NCBI GenBank assembly: GCA_015680685.1
Contig: MNCI01002172.1
Coordinates: 660,507 to 724,506 of the forward strand
DNA: 64,000 nt
Direction of reading: 5' to 3'
Origin: Gnetum montanum
Taxonomy: Eukaryota; Streptophyta; Gnetopsida; Gnetales; Gnetaceae
In this document: positions 11,280 through 23,429 of the stretch, one piece after another
Numbering within the stretch: the first letter of the stretch is position 1
Layout of the letters: each line of letters opens with the position of its first letter
Position numbers and translations under genes: made by a program
Notes under the pieces: model-generated
What the model was told of the DNA's origin: nothing
Seen by the model: only the letters and a program-made list of their open reading frames with translations
Databases searched by the model: none

Positions 11280-11950
11280 AAGCAAAAAATTAAAGAAATT
11301 TAACCCAATCTTTAAGCTAGAAATAGAAGCTTATATTAAGAATCTATTAGGTACAAATATAATATCTCTAGTGAGGTATTCAACTTGGATAGCTAACTTA
11401 GTGCCAGTCAAAAGAAAAATGGAGATATAAGGTTTTGTGTTGACTTTAGAAATCTATATGAAGCTTAAATTAAAGATTGATATCTACTACCAAGGATTGA
11501 TGAGATGCTAACTAAGGTATTAGGATGATATTTATACTCATTTCTAGATGGTTTCTTAGGTTATAATTAGATAATAGTAAATAAGAATGATAGATATAAG
11601 ATAACATTTATCCAAAATGGGGCACTTTTTCATATAAAAGAATGTCACTTGCCTTATTAAATGCAACGCCTACACTTCAATGAGCTATAGCTATTGCATT
11701 CAAAGAACTTATTGGTAAATCAATAACTATTTATTTGAATGACATCACAATATATTCAAAGTATGAAATAGATCATATATCTCATTTACAATAAATATTT
11801 GATAGATGTAAAGAATTTTGTATTTCATTGAATCTTAAGAAATGTATTTTTGGTGTAGGGTTTGGAAGCTTATTTGGTATATATAATTTATTTAAAAGAA
11901 ATAGCTATTAATCAATCCAAAATACAAGCCATTTAGGATATAGAACACCA
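11280..11950 (+). pseudogene. Reverse transcriptase pseudogene of element D
   Basis: The frame contains NLVPVKRKNGDIRFCVDFRN, then LLPRIDEML, SFLDGFLGYN and TIYLNDITIYS, then LNLKKCIFGV. These are RT blocks 1 to 6 in order. The catalytic Y-V-D-D is Y-L-N-D at 11732-11743, so one metal-binding Asp is lost. RT copies element RNA into DNA in the particle. The frame carries several stops, mostly TAG and TAA. Confidence 0.8.
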
Positions 11951-12039
11951 TATGAACAAAAGGTCATTAAGGTCATTCTTTGGAAAAATTATTTGTACTA
12001 GTATTCACTAAAATAACAAAATTTCTTTTACAAATGTTA

Positions 12040-12360
12040 AAGAAAGATTTTGAAGTAAATAAAAAAAAGGAATTAGTTGAAGCATTAGATTTAATTAAAA
12101 AAGCTATTATGGAAGCCTCATAACTTGTGAACCTTAAACTAAAGGAGGATGTTTAATTATATTCTTTTGCATCAAAAAAATCTCTAGCCATAATATTAAA
12201 AAAAAAAAGGAAAAGAAGAAAATCCAATGAAAATTTTAAGTTATTAGTTAAAAGAAGTTGATAAAAACTATCCTGAAATTGAAAAAAAAGCATTTTCTAT
12301 GATAAAATCTCTAGGATATTTTAAGCATTATTTAGAAAATACTACAATTCACATTATGAT
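12040..12360 (+). pseudogene. Connection RNase H of element D, left part
   Basis: After RT the frame reads KKAIMEAS-like and LYSFASKKSLAIIL text and reaches GYFKHYLENTTIHIM, typical of the last third of a gypsy RNase H. It then runs into the LTR start TGATGAATC at 12361. The continuation starts at 42134 in the same frame once one copy of the five-base duplication is removed. Confidence 0.7.
12356..12360 (+). other. Target site duplication of solo LTR S, left copy
   Basis: The bases atgat precede the LTR; atgac follows its right end at 42134-42138. Four of five match, and the open frame of D resumes across them. Confidence 0.75.
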
Positions 12361-12471
12361 TGATGAATCATGTTTTGTTGTGCTTTGATATTGGATATAT
12401 GATATCAAAGCTACGATATCAGGCCCCAAGATGCGATGTTGAATATCCAATATTGAGGGGTATGTGCTGAC

Positions 12472-12480
12472 CTATAAATA
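12472..12480 (+). promoter_or_regulatory. TATA box of solo LTR S
   Basis: CTATAAATA stands about 110 bp into the LTR, in the same context as in LTR A. Confidence 0.65.
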
Positions 12481-12785
12481 TAGCACTTGGATACATGGTT
12501 TCCATATATTTCTTGTCATAGAATAGTAGAGCTTTTGCAGTTTGTTTTCTTCAAAGTTAGAATATTTTCCAAAGTGCCCACAGTAAGAGTCATTGAGTGT
12601 ATGGACCTTTATTTGAGCATTGTTGCACCTAAGCATGGTAGTGTGTGTAGAAATAAAGATGAACTTCCTAATCAAACCTTGTAGTAGCTTGGCTAGCTTA
12701 AATATTTTATTCATGCATTTAATGTTTCATGCAATTTCCTTTAATGCTTCTAAGTAATTAAGCTAAACATAAGTTAAATAGATTA

Positions 12786-12790
12786 CATGG
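12786..12790 (+). other. Target site duplication of element B, left copy
   Basis: catgg precedes the 5' LTR of B and recurs exactly after the 3' LTR at 31671-31675. Confidence 0.9.
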
Positions 12791-13090
12791 TGAAACACCA
12801 CTAATTTCAGCCTAACACTTTGAAATGATAATGACCTAGAGCCCTTTTAGCTTTTGGGAAGAAAAAATTTGACTAAGGCACAGAACATGGAACTCACATC
12901 CAACTTGCTCAAGCCAGCTTGCTCATGCTCGGCTAGCTTGCCCTCAGCATGAGCAACTCCAAATAAGATCAGAATCAAGTCAAAGGTGGCTCAGTCTGAG
13001 GGTGCAAGGCATTCTCAAGGGTCACTGTTATACCAGTTCAAAGTTTCAGCATTCAGGGATTCAAATTTTAGGTCAAAAATTGCAAATTTT

Positions 13091-13700
13091 CTCACTCATG
13101 TTGTGGTCACGCTAAGGTCACACTGGCAACGTGAGTACAGTGTGACCAACTCTGACAGCCCCAAAACTGAGTTAGAATGATCTGATATCTAGGGTGTAAG
13201 CCATCCTCAAGGGCCACTAATAGTTTCAACATTCAAAATTCAAATTTGGAGACAAATTATTCACATTTTCACACTCACACTGAGGTCACACTGGCAGCGT
13301 GAGTACAACGTGAGCAACTTTTAGAGCCCAAAACTAAGTTAAAATGATTTTATTTCCAAGGGTGAAAGTCATCCTCAGGGTTCATTACTGACAACTTTGA
13401 GTTCCAGCCTCTAGAATTCTAGATTTCAGGTCCAAAGATTGCAAGTTTTTGAAGCTCACGCTGTGGTCATGCTGTACTCACGCTGGTAACGTGAGTCCAT
13501 CGTGAGCTACCAAAAGTGGATCAAAACAAGTCACTTTCAATTTTAGATCACTCTTAAGGTCAACCACATAGTTAGATAGTAGTTTCACCCAAGAAACAGG
13601 CTTCAAAAATCAAAATTTGATGTGAAATATGTCATTTTTGGCTCACTCACGCTGAGGTCACGCTTGCAGTGTGAGTGCAGGGTGAGTACTGATCATGCCC
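13091..13700 (+). promoter_or_regulatory. ~180 bp tandem repeats with CTCACGCTG/CAGCGTGAG palindromes in U3 of B 5' LTR
   Basis: Four units start near 13091, 13271, 13453 and 13641. Each holds a cluster of the form CTCACGCTG - GGTCACGCTG - GCAGCGTGAG - AGCGTGAG, that is, two direct and two inverted copies. They are followed by a less conserved spacer with words such as CCCAAAACTGAGT. The array ends about 450 bp upstream of the TATA box. The 3' LTR has the same array at 30093-30690. Confidence 0.75.
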
Positions 13701-14150
13701 AGTTAAAATTACATCAAACTCATACTAAAGACATGCCAAGAAAAAATCAACTCACGTTGGAAGTCTGGATCAAGAAAAGATGCCTCAAACAACCACAAAG
13801 CCACTTAGATCAACATCCTGTAGCAGTTAATTCAGAAATTGAGAAGATTCAAGTGAGCTAGAGTTAAATTATCTTGTTGTGCATTATCATTTCCATTGTA
13901 AATTTTCATCACTTGTGAGATTGTCAAGCTCTTACGCTCTGAATTGTATGTGCTTCCATGAGCATAAGCTAGCTTGAGTAAGGCAACACACGCTATAAGA
14001 TACAATGCACCTAGTCAAAAATGTAGCTTGCCCACACATGTCCAACTGACACACAGCTGTCCATCAGACATGTGTCACTTGATCCGTTTTCCTCTCAATT
14101 CTCAGCCATTGATTCGATCCATGAGTTTTGCACCCAAGCCTAGCCAAACC

Positions 14151-14159
14151 CTATAAATA
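14151..14159 (+). promoter_or_regulatory. TATA box of B 5' LTR
   Basis: CTATAAATA is conserved in the 3' LTR at 31122-31130. It is the likely core promoter for the genomic RNA of B. Confidence 0.75.
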
Positions 14160-14705
14160 ACCTATCAATTCACATAAACAGGGTTGGAAATTTTGAAGGT
14201 TGACGGCTTAGGAAACTCAGACTAGCAATCCTTGGACACTCGGGCACACTTGACTCCTAGCATCCAAGCACTTTTGAAATACATCATATCATCTCTGGGC
14301 TTGGCACTTGACCTACCATCCACATGTGCAGCTACACTTTGACACGTGCACATCTTTTCTAAGTAATAAAATACAGTTCATTTTGCTAGCCATTATTTTT
14401 TTTACTCTATTTTACATCCAGTTTATGTTTGTTTGCAATACTATTCTACGTACGATTTGTTTGCATCTTGTATGCCATTGTTTACATTTCAAACATCAAT
14501 TACGATAACCCCAGCACAAGCCATAGTTTGCGCTCAGGGAAGTCCTTGGTTGATTTGCATGTAGACCATCCAAGGCACTCTGCCTTCATTTTCTTTTCCA
14601 GCTTGCCCTTGGACGAAGGCAGGGTCAGTTGTGTCTACCTGACGATCTTTTGGTGTTCGTTTTCCCTTTCAGCCTTGCACCGATGATTTAGGTTAGTATA
14701 GTAAA

Positions 14706-14724
14706 TGGGTGCTAGAAGGAGGGC
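14706..14724 (+). other. Primer-binding site of element B
   Basis: TGGGTGCTAGAAGGAGGGC lies five bases after the 5' LTR. The same core occurs in D (five copies) and G. The matching tRNA was not identified from memory. Confidence 0.65.
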
Positions 14725-14879
14725 TTGACTTTTTTACTATCCATCAAAACGTTGATCATGCTACCTATCCAAACACTACACAGATGAAGTGCCAAGGCTA
14801 AAGCCCAAGCCCAGCTTGTCCAGCTAGCTTACATACGCTAGCTTAACTTACCCATCCTGTCCTTGATACCTCACACTGA

Positions 14880-15035
14880 GCTACTGACACTGTTAGTCAC
14901 GCTGCAGCTACTCACACTGTTAGTCATGCTACAGTTAACTTATGCTGCAGCTACTCACGTTGTTAGTCATGCTACAGTTGCTCATGCTGCAACTACTCAC
15001 GCTATTAGTCATGCTACAGTTGCTCATGCTCAACT
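14880..15035 (+). repeat. ~42 bp tandem repeats in the leader of element B
   Basis: About three and a half copies of a unit with GCTGCAGCTACTCAC, TGTTAGTCATGCTACAGTT and GCTCAT follow each other. The unit is related to the CTCACGCTG motif of the LTR. The rest of the leader, 14725-14880 and 15035-15420, shows no clear feature. Confidence 0.7.
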
Positions 15036-15420
15036 CGTCTAGCCTAGCTTACTGACACTCACTATGGAATCCTCCCAAATTAATCTAGTGACGTTGCTGA
15101 TCTCTGACTTTGGGGCTAAAACCACGAACCTTGTGACTGCTACGAAACCCATAACTATTATTAAATAGATAAACCCCCAAGGCCCTACGTGCTAGTCACT
15201 CAAGCTATAGGGCAAAGACCCTACCTATGCAACTCTTACACTCGAACATTATAACTTCATATGTATCAAAATCCAAGCCAACTTGCCTATCAATTGTGTA
15301 GAGAGGGAAGCGAAGCAAGACTATGAACTTATTTACAAAGGAGGTCGTAATTTTATCCCCTTAGCATTCAATATAATCCCTCTTTCTGAACACCATCATA
15401 GACTCATATCCTAGCTTCTC

Positions 15421-17900
15421 ATGGAAAGAAGTCAAGCCTTACAGCCACCTCCAATAGAGCCTCAGGGTGGAGATGAGGAAGATGACTTCGCAGCCCAATC
15501 TAAACATGGGGATTCATACCATACTATTAGTCCCCATGCCCATAAAAACTCATTGTTCCAACCTTTCTTGGAAGAGACCATACTTCCACCTTTATCCATG
15601 AGCACTTGACCACTAGCTTCTCTAGAGGAAGTACCCACTTCAATTTCCATCTTCTCTAGGCTCAACATTCAATCTGATACATCCACTTTCATCATACCTC
15701 TACAGAAAATAAAATCCCAACAACCTCCTCCCCAAACCAATGCAGGATTGACCTTTCAACCTTAAGTAACTGGGATGCCATCGGTTATACCAGCTTCCAT
15801 GTCCACCCATTGCATACCTCAAGTGCAAATCCAGTGAGCACCATTGATTACTTCACAACCTATGGCTAGGTAGGGGGTCTCACCAGCTATTTAGCAAAAC
15901 CTATCTACTCACTACAGCGTACCACACCCCGTACTCTCAACCCCGAATGTTGTCCCACAGCACCAAACGATAGTCCAACAATCTCTCTTTCCACAAATGA
16001 TGCAACAATCGAACCATGATCAACCACCACCAACTCAACCCGTCAGTTTGCCTACCGCTCAAAAGTGGGCAGACACAAAGAAAATGATGCACTTGTTAAC
16101 AGATGAGTTAAAATGCCTCAAAATTATAAACACTGAGGAAGTTAGAGTACTAAATTTCTACCAAGATGATCTAATTGACCCCTCAGTTCCCCCATTAACC
16201 TTGCCAAAAGGAGTCTCATTGCCCTAGCTAACCAAGTACAATGGATAGGGAGATCCAAATGCTCACCTAGTAACATTTCAAACAGAATTTCGATTGCTTT
16301 AGGCATGGCCTCATGTAATTCTGCGTGTGTTTACTATGTCCTTAACCAAAAAAGCCTTAGACTGGTACTAAGATCTACCTTGTAACTCCATATTCTCTCT
16401 AGAGGATTTGTTACATCAGTTCGTTACTTGCTTCAAATAAAATCTAAAGCTTGAAGCTACACTGGATAGCTTGATTTAGATTAAATAGGTGCCATTAGAG
16501 CTAGCGCAAAAATTTATCTAGAGGTGGAGCATAGCCTTGAACGAACTTCATGAGCCCATCCCTGAAACATATCTAGTTACCATCCTTAAGGCAGTCATGA
16601 ATGACTTTATTAAGTTGAAGCTTTACTATTTGAAAGGCCACACATTGAGCCAAGCATTTGTGCAAATTAAAGATATAGAAGAGGTGGCACAAACAAGGAA
16701 TGACCCAGCCTACTTGACTTTTAGGAGCCAACATACGAGGAAAGATAAATGCAAAACAACGGTAGCAGCTGTAGTAGAGACAACCCGACCTAATCATCCA
16801 AGAAAAAAGGGAAAAAAACCTATTTTCCAAAATGGCTATGAAAGAAACACACCTGCACCTACACCTAAAACTTCCTTAAATAGAAATACCAACATGGGTC
16901 ATGCCCGTACATTCAAAAGAAAAGACTCCACTCAATATACACCCTTACCTATGAAGCCTTCATAATTGCTTGATCAACTTCTAAAGGTTGGGTTAATCAA
17001 ACATAAACAAATGTCTCCAGCAAAGTCTCAAAAACATGATTGATTTTATGAGTTAGCCAAGAACCCAGCCTTAACAACAGCAAATGAACCCCCCATTCCA
17101 AGAGGCTTTATATTGGATACGTTTTGTGAATATCACCAATGGTGTGGTCATGGGAATGATTACTGTTTCACCTTGAAATAGGATATACAACGCATGATTG
17201 ATAGGGGTGAAGTAATATTCGATGAGGCAAACCCAGTAAGACCCCAAAATCAACCTATGGAAGTCTACAAGGATCCTCTTAATACCAATGATGCACCATA
17301 TGTGATTAATACTATCCATGTGGAGAATAGACAAGATGTCCCATGAAAACCTTTTGTGATCCACAGGCCTTCAGAAAACACACCTACCCTAACATCTCCT
17401 CAAACCCCTTTCATCATACGCACATTCCCTACACCACAAAAACCATTTTTCATCTGCGTACCTCCTTCCATTGTAGCAACAACCACACCATTTGAAAACC
17501 GACCCATTCCCTTTATGATTTGGGTGCCAAAACACCTTGACACACAACCCACCTCCGTTCCCCCATGAACTTTGCAAGAACATCTTGCCAATAGACTAAC
17601 AAGAGAGTGCCTGAAAAGAGAAAACCATGAACACAAATTAGGACCACCAAAGCCCACATCACTAAACGCTGTTCCTATGGATCTACCCATTAATGAGCCT
17701 AGTACGAGTCATCAAAACAAGGATAATATCATGGGTTGTGTCCTGAACCCAGCATCCTCAATTACCAATGCAAAAATTCCTCCACGAGAAATACAAATGT
17801 TGGGTTAAATGGACTAAATCTCTACAGAAAAAGGTGCCCCAAATGGTAAAGACCTAGCAAGCGTGTTAACCTAGGTCACATAAGCCTTGAAAATAAAAAT
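15421..17900 (+). pseudogene. gag pseudogene of element B
   Basis: A single frame runs from an ATG at 15421 to about 17900, broken only by in-frame stops. The first 270 codons are Pro/Ser/Gln rich. The capsid core follows: GDPNAHLVTFQTEFRLL, MSLTKKALDWY, SLEDLLHQFV and ALNELHEPIPETYLVTILKA. A knuckle at about 17125 reads CEYHQWCGHGNDYC, with spacing 2-4-4 but His instead of the second Cys. After it come repeated PF-x-I-x-VP segments (17356-17530). Gag forms the particle. The first frameshift is near 17890-17910, just before the protease region. Confidence 0.85.
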
Positions 17901-17909
17901 ACTTCTTTA

Positions 17910-18788
17910 AGTTTGTATGACCTAGTAATGACTTCACCAGTACATCAGGAAGCTCTCGTATGGATGCTAACTTCAATCCTTGTTAGTGAAGACCTTCCTG
18001 CAGATGAACCATCCATTTATGTAGTATTGTCCCTGCAAACTTAGGAATCAAAGACTACATCCATAGAGTTTCATGCTAATGAAATTAAGCTAGATGAGAA
18101 AATAGGAGAAGTCACCACAACCCCTATGTTCATAATGATACAGGTCAATCATTTCAAGATACGTAGGGTGCATGTCGATGATGGTGCAACGACAAACGTA
18201 ATACCTTTTCTCGTCATCGAAAAATTGGGACTTACTGAACAAATATAGCTCACGAAATTTTTTTTTCTAAAATCCTTCAGTGGTTCCCATGTTGGGGTGA
18301 AAGGTATGATTACCTTGGATTTCATAGCTGGGGATCAATTCCCCACATCAGCTGAATTTGTAGTGATTGACGAAATGCCATGATTTAATTTGATTCTAGG
18401 ACGTCCTTGGCTAGCTCAACTTAGATCTGTATCCTCACCAATCCATCAGGAGATCCACCTACCTTACAAGGGTGGTGAAATCATCATACAAGGGGATACA
18501 ACAGTATCACTCACTTCCTCACACCCTGAAGTAGATCAAGAGTTAGAAATTGAGTTCGTTGAGCCTAAGCAAGAAACTATGAGCATACTTCAAGATATGA
18601 ACTCAACGTTAACTCGCAATCCTATTAAAACCAAGGAAGCACTGGACAACACAAACATAGGAGCCATTCACACTGATGTCTCATGGTCAGAATTACCCTT
18701 TGACATCACCAGTGAAGGGGAAGATGAGTATAAGATCATACCTACATGCCCAACCCCACACATTAAGCTACAAAGGATCAAGAGGTAA
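17910..18788 (+). pseudogene. Aspartic protease pseudogene of element B
   Basis: The frame contains SLYDLVMTSPVHQEAL, which is also in the gag-protease linker of F (ILYDLVMTSSAYREAL), then RRVHVDDGATTNVIPFLV with the active-site block D-D-G-A, then a flap-like segment and LILGRPWLAQL, the C-terminal protease motif. The expected active-site motif is D-S/T-G-A. This frame is shifted by one against gag, at an indel near 17900, and carries several stops before the open 18390-18788 part. The C-terminal tail is acidic. Confidence 0.8.
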
Positions 18789-18799
18789 CTCAATAACTA

Positions 18800-18975
18800 G
18801 AGTGAATCACTAGATGTTCGGAATGACATTAAACTACCAATCATCTGGTACAACGTTAAACTGCCAGCAAACGTCCGCAATGACATTAAACTAGCCATGG
18901 TTAGAAATGGCTGGTTCCTTTTAAAAGATTTCTAAAAGTGTTATTGCTTTTGGCCCACTATGGCATAAAACTGGT
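18800..18975 (+). repeat. Short degenerate repeats with TTAAACTGCCA core after the B protease
   Basis: The core taaact-g/a-cca recurs three times with flanks like AATGACAT and GGTACAACG. A related copy, GGCCCACTATGGCATAAAACTGG, ends the stretch at 18952. The same core reappears at 24946-25027, 27985-28610 and, inverted, in F at 60940-61545. So this repeat block probably was split by the antisense gene insert. Confidence 0.55.
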
Positions 18976-19440
18976 AATCTTTCTTTCTTTAATAACAAAT
19001 GCAACAATCCACCATGACTTTAAATTGATGTGCATAGCTTGAAATGGCTTTAAAATAGAGTTCAATATGTCACAAGCTTACGAAAATTCACTATGTTATG
19101 TCAAATTTTCATTTAAATGATACAAGTTGCAGTCTCGATTTATGCCTTCTCATTACTTTCATCTTTTACAAGTGTTGATTTACGTTTTGTTCACCCATTT
19201 TACATTTAGCTACATGCATATGTTCATGATAATACTTGAAAAAGAAAATAAAAAGAGAAAACAAATAAAATAAAATAAAATAGAAATGATACATCAATAT
19301 GGTAGTAAAATTCCAACACGTTATGCCATAACTAGGTCCATATTATTACATTTTTCAACCATATGTTTCCATCAAACATTCAAAAAAATCAAAACATTTA
19401 ATAGCTAAAGTCTAATTAACAATAAGCTTAGGGAGGGGGC
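18976..19440. other. AT-rich spacer downstream of the antisense gene in B
   Basis: No ORF or repeat stands out. It contains an A/AAATA-rich tract at 19240-19290. It would be the 3' flank of the antisense gene. Confidence 0.4.
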
Positions 19441-22400
19441 TGGTCCCCAAGATCCTCTTCATCATCCACTCTCACTCCAGTGGGGTTAGCTCCATCATTA
19501 ACATGTCCCTATAATAGAAAACAGAAAAAAAAAGACAGGTAAGAGTAGTAAAGCCAATCATAAACAAAAAACTAAGGAAAAAAAGTAACACTAACAATGA
19601 AAACCACAAAACCATACAAAAATAAATGCCACAATAAAACACTCAAAAGTGAGAAGGGCCCTAAGTTGCCATCCAAACACTATAGAATCTCCTCAGGTAC
19701 ATTTGCCCAATCCTCCTCTGGGCCAAGATCAATGCTAGCCAAGGTTTTACCCTTGTCCACCAAAGTCTAGGTAGGACGCTCAAGAGAGAACATGCGGTCA
19801 AAGCCTCCCCCGAGGTAGTAGTAATGGTTCTCTCAAGAGATCCCTCCACCTCGGTGCTCTTGATGAACTTGTCATAAGCAGGCTACAAGCCTGACCCATT
19901 GATGAACATCTCCATTTGATGATGTTCAACTGACTCCTCCTTTAACCATTTCTTATAATTATTCTTATGGTTCTTTTGGTCTTAGCCCCATTTCCATACT
20001 TTAGTAGCAAAGGACATCCAATTGTGACATTTCCTATTCAGCAAATCCATCTGTGCTATTTGTTTTGCTAAGTCCTGTGTCGCCTGCACTTTGCTATTCA
20101 AAATTATCCAGTAACATGCATAGGTGATTTTAGATATGCACCAAGTGCTATCACCAGATAGCCTAGCAGTAGCAAGATCATAATGGGATTGGAGATCCGT
20201 CTTCTCCTCTCTCTCCTTCACCAGTGCTTCCTTCAATGAGTGGACCTTGTCCCATAGATACTCAACCGAATGTCTACAAGTCCAAAGCGACTTGGCGTTC
20301 TGTATGACACAATCGGAAACTACATCATACACATTTCTAGGGACTTGCTCAATATTCCTTGGTCAGTCAGGGAGAGCATCAATGTGAGTAGCTTTAGAAG
20401 GATCCCACTAGAGCTTGACACCTGTAGGTGTAAGTACCACACATATGAATAAGCTATTATCAATAAAGAATGCAAAGAAACATAATAAACCCAAACACTT
20501 AGCGTAATACATAATACACACATACCTAGTTCTAGATGAGCTTCTTGTAGGTGAGTGACCACATCATTAAGGATGGCTTTTACAAAGTCTATTTTACGAA
20601 GCATCTTAGGCCATGGTCTTAGCTGGTTGGTTGATGTGGGACAAGCAGGGGAGGTCACTTCAATCAGAAACTGTGGTCTTGAAACCTCTACCCGAGATGT
20701 ATGTGCCTTAGAAATCTTAGCATCTACCTCCAATGCTAGAAATAATCAAGATAATCAAGAACAACACATGAAAATTAAAGGGTACCAAACATGGATTGAG
20801 CTAAAAGGAACATACCAAAAAGCCCTTTGCTATTTAGCTTGGGTGGATCACCAAGCTACAAAGATCCATCAAAGAAGCCATCGAAGACACCTCTTTCATC
20901 ATTGGAATGCCTAAGTGCATCCAAAGCCTCTACAAGCTTCATTCCCATGATGTTTGTCGCATCTTCCTCTTGTGAGGTAGGAGGTTCTTTGATTGTTTCT
21001 TCTCTTTCCTTCACCTCTTCCTCTGGCCCTGTGAAAACCACTTTAGGATCAACTATTAGGGCCAAAGCCTCTATCTCTCTCTCAGAACTTTCCTTTGATA
21101 ATTCCAAAGTCTTAGAGTTAGTATAACATAGTATATATAATGTATAAGCCAAAAGCAACAAAAAAAAATATATAACAATAAAAATGCTTACCTTCCACTG
21201 GCAATATCACATCTGGAGTAGGCTCCCTTGGGTGTTCATTCCTCTTCACCTTTGTCTTGGACTTCCCAACAGTCTCACCAATCAAATGTTCAGTCCTTTT
21301 AACAGATGTGTGTAGCCTAGGTGGTTCTAATCCCAAGCTATCATGGGAATGATGGGAATGGTTGGCTGCATCTCCACTAGTAATTGATACTAATTCCTCA
21401 ATGTCTTTTGGTGGGTGCTGAGATCTAGTGGTGCTAAACAAATGGCGAATCCAAGGACGGGAAAGTTGTGAATGATCCCTCAAAATATATCAATTATCAT
21501 CATAAACTACTAGGAACTTAGCAAACCTACGTAGGTGCCTCGCGAAGAAAGAAAATGTAAAATGGGATTTAGCATGAATGTTTGAACGTAACCTAAAGAT
21601 CTCCCCACGAAAACTAGATACAAGAAACTGTGCCTAGTTGTAGCACATGCTTGTCTCTAAAACTGCATGCATGACACACACAGACTCAATCCCAAGGTTT
21701 CTTCCTTGAGAAAGAGATTTGGGGAATGCCCATGCCTGGAAGAGAGGATACAGGAAGTTCATCTCCATTGATCGAGTATCATCTCACATGGTAAAGCTTT
21801 TAGGACCCTGAGACATACCTAACCACTACTCAAGCTCTCTTATGACCTAGCCCTCTTTTGTTGCTTTATTTATAGTCACCTAGCACCATCCATGGGCACA
21901 CTAAAAAGATCAGGAAAGGAATTCAGTGGTCAGGTGAAAAGATACCTTGACTCCTTGAACCCGCGTGCTAAAATGGGAAGCATCATCATTGAAAGAATCA
22001 ATAATGGTGATTATCTTAGTAACCGGAATACTAGGAGTCAAAGCGGTGAACAAGTCCATCAGACCTGCCAGAGTAAGATGGTTGATGATCAACTCAGAAG
22101 CTTTCTTCTGCAACCATTGTTGTGATTGCTCTACCTCCCCATATTTCATAAAAAGGGTGGCCTCAGTACGCACTATTATAATAGTAATTTCTTTGGAGGG
22201 GATGGCTCCTGTAAAAAGAAAACATAGAGTGAAGAGTTAAAAAAACATAGTACATGATAATGCAACAAAAAAAGAAAATGGAGTCTAGAGTGTGGTCATT
22301 TACCATCAGTAAATGGTGTAGGTGGGAGAGGTGGAAGATCAATTCTTTGAGGGAAAATTGATCCATTAGAAGACCAATCCTCATGTAACCAACCACAAAC

Positions 22401-23130
22401 TTGGCACTACTCAAAGGCTCTTGAAAATTGCCTATGGTAGTCAACAATAGACACCTTTGTCTAGTCCAGTACCACGGCACAAAGAATGGGGTCCAACATG
22501 AATGTCTCTAGCATTGTACGTGCTAAGGCAAGCCCACCATCATCATCGCACATCCCATGTTCATTAAAGCAGGGCCTACATAGGAAAACAACATTTACAT
22601 TTAGATGATGACATAAAATTTAAAAAGGAATAAAAAAGTAAAGTAAGGCACAAAGGAGCATACTTGTCCACTCTATATACTATCCTAGGTGGGTTTTGGA
22701 ATAGAGTGTGCACGCGAAAGGCTAAGAAAAGTGTATTGTTGTTGTTGTAATGAATACAAGTAGGTAGCTCCCACACACGAGTCAAGGGATGAGTAGATCT
22801 AGGACCCTCAATAGGGCCTCTCTCAAACTTAAAAAGTCCCTCATTGATGTCAGTAATAAAGGCAAGCATGCCTTGTGTAGACCCGAGTAGCATTGTCTCA
22901 ATGATATCACGAGCCAACTGTTCACTTAGGTGAGATCATATAACCACACTAAAATTTTGTAGGATGAATGACAAAAATAAACTAACATCGGGGTAGAACC
23001 ATATCACATGGGGCCTGATGCACATGTCATAGGGAGATGTGTCTAGTCTAAAGGGGCCAAACCAAGCAAGTACGCCAACAAGCTCAACCATGAGAAGAGA
23101 AGATTTAGGTCCCCTACATACATCCAAAAC
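19440..23130 (-). pseudogene. Antisense intron-containing gene of unknown family inside element B
   Basis: Minus-strand coding pieces are separated by five short introns with GT...AG ends: 22577-22673, 22209-22303, 21111-21191, 20736-20815 and 20422-20525 (80-104 bp, typical plant size). The first piece includes PSSLLMVELVGVLAWFGPFRL and CIRPHVIWFYPDVS (22936-23127). The next has ARDIIETMLLGSTQGMLAFI and RIVYRVDKYAPLCLTLLF (22576-22917). A middle part is Ser/Pro/Glu rich with nuclear-localisation-like KSKTKVKRNEHPR (21118-21483). The C-terminal part is a coiled coil, VHSLKEALVKEREEKTDLQSH (19982-20332). Stops and frameshifts are present. I do not recognise the family with confidence; a plant mobile-domain or other TE-associated protein is possible. 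It lies between protease and RT. Confidence 0.6.
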
Positions 23131-23429
23131 ATTAGGTAAGTGAAGAATCTGAGTGCTAACAATAAGGAAAAATCACATAAACCAAAAATCACATAAAGAA
23201 ATACTTTAAATGCACAGCTTCATCCCATAAGACAAGAACACCAATATCTATTTAGTGTATTTGACACTCACTGGGGTACATTGAAATCCATTTCACAATA
23301 AATCCACACAAAAGTACAGAACATAAACACTCACTGAAGCAAGGTTTAAATCATTTGTCTTAGGAAAAAAAATAAACAGTATAAACATGAAACTAGCAAG
23401 TAATGGGCATCCTAGCAAACAACGCACGT

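Larger units (their letters stand above)
5712..12360 (+). mobile_element. Element D, left part (old Tat-like gypsy element)
   Basis: The order on the plus strand is primer-site repeats, gag (6.2-6.9 kb), protease (7.6-7.9 kb), an antisense LRR fragment (9.0-10.1 kb), an RNase H (10.4-10.8 kb), RT (11.3-11.9 kb) and the first part of the connection RNase H. The reading frame stops at 12360 at an inserted LTR and resumes at 42134. All ORFs carry many stops and some frameshifts, and this is the most decayed element here. The stretch 8000-9000 has no recognisable coding beyond a continuation of the protease-linker frame. Confidence 0.75.
12361..12790 (+). repeat. Solo LTR S, segment 1
   Basis: It starts TGATGAATCATG like the A, C and E LTRs, has GATATT/GATATC at 12387, 12401 and 12415 (14 bp steps) and a TATA box, and stops at 12790 where element B is inserted. 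Segments 2 and 3 lie at 31676-31817 and 41832-42133; the three sum to about 874 bp, close to the 890 bp of LTR A. Confidence 0.85.
12791..14700 (+). repeat. 5' LTR of element B (1910 bp)
   Basis: It starts TGAAACACCACTAATTTC and ends GGTTAGTATA, where the partner LTR ends GGTTAGTACA. The copies at 12791 and 29792 align over their whole length, including the ~180 bp internal repeats, the TATA region and the 3' part. Most differences visible by eye are single-base changes, many of them C/T or G/A. Confidence 0.95.

Noticed and set aside
17071-17690. Minus-strand frames over the B gag linker, rich in Gly, Cys and Trp
   Set aside because: They are mirror images of the Pro/Thr-rich gag linker on the plus strand and have no independent support.
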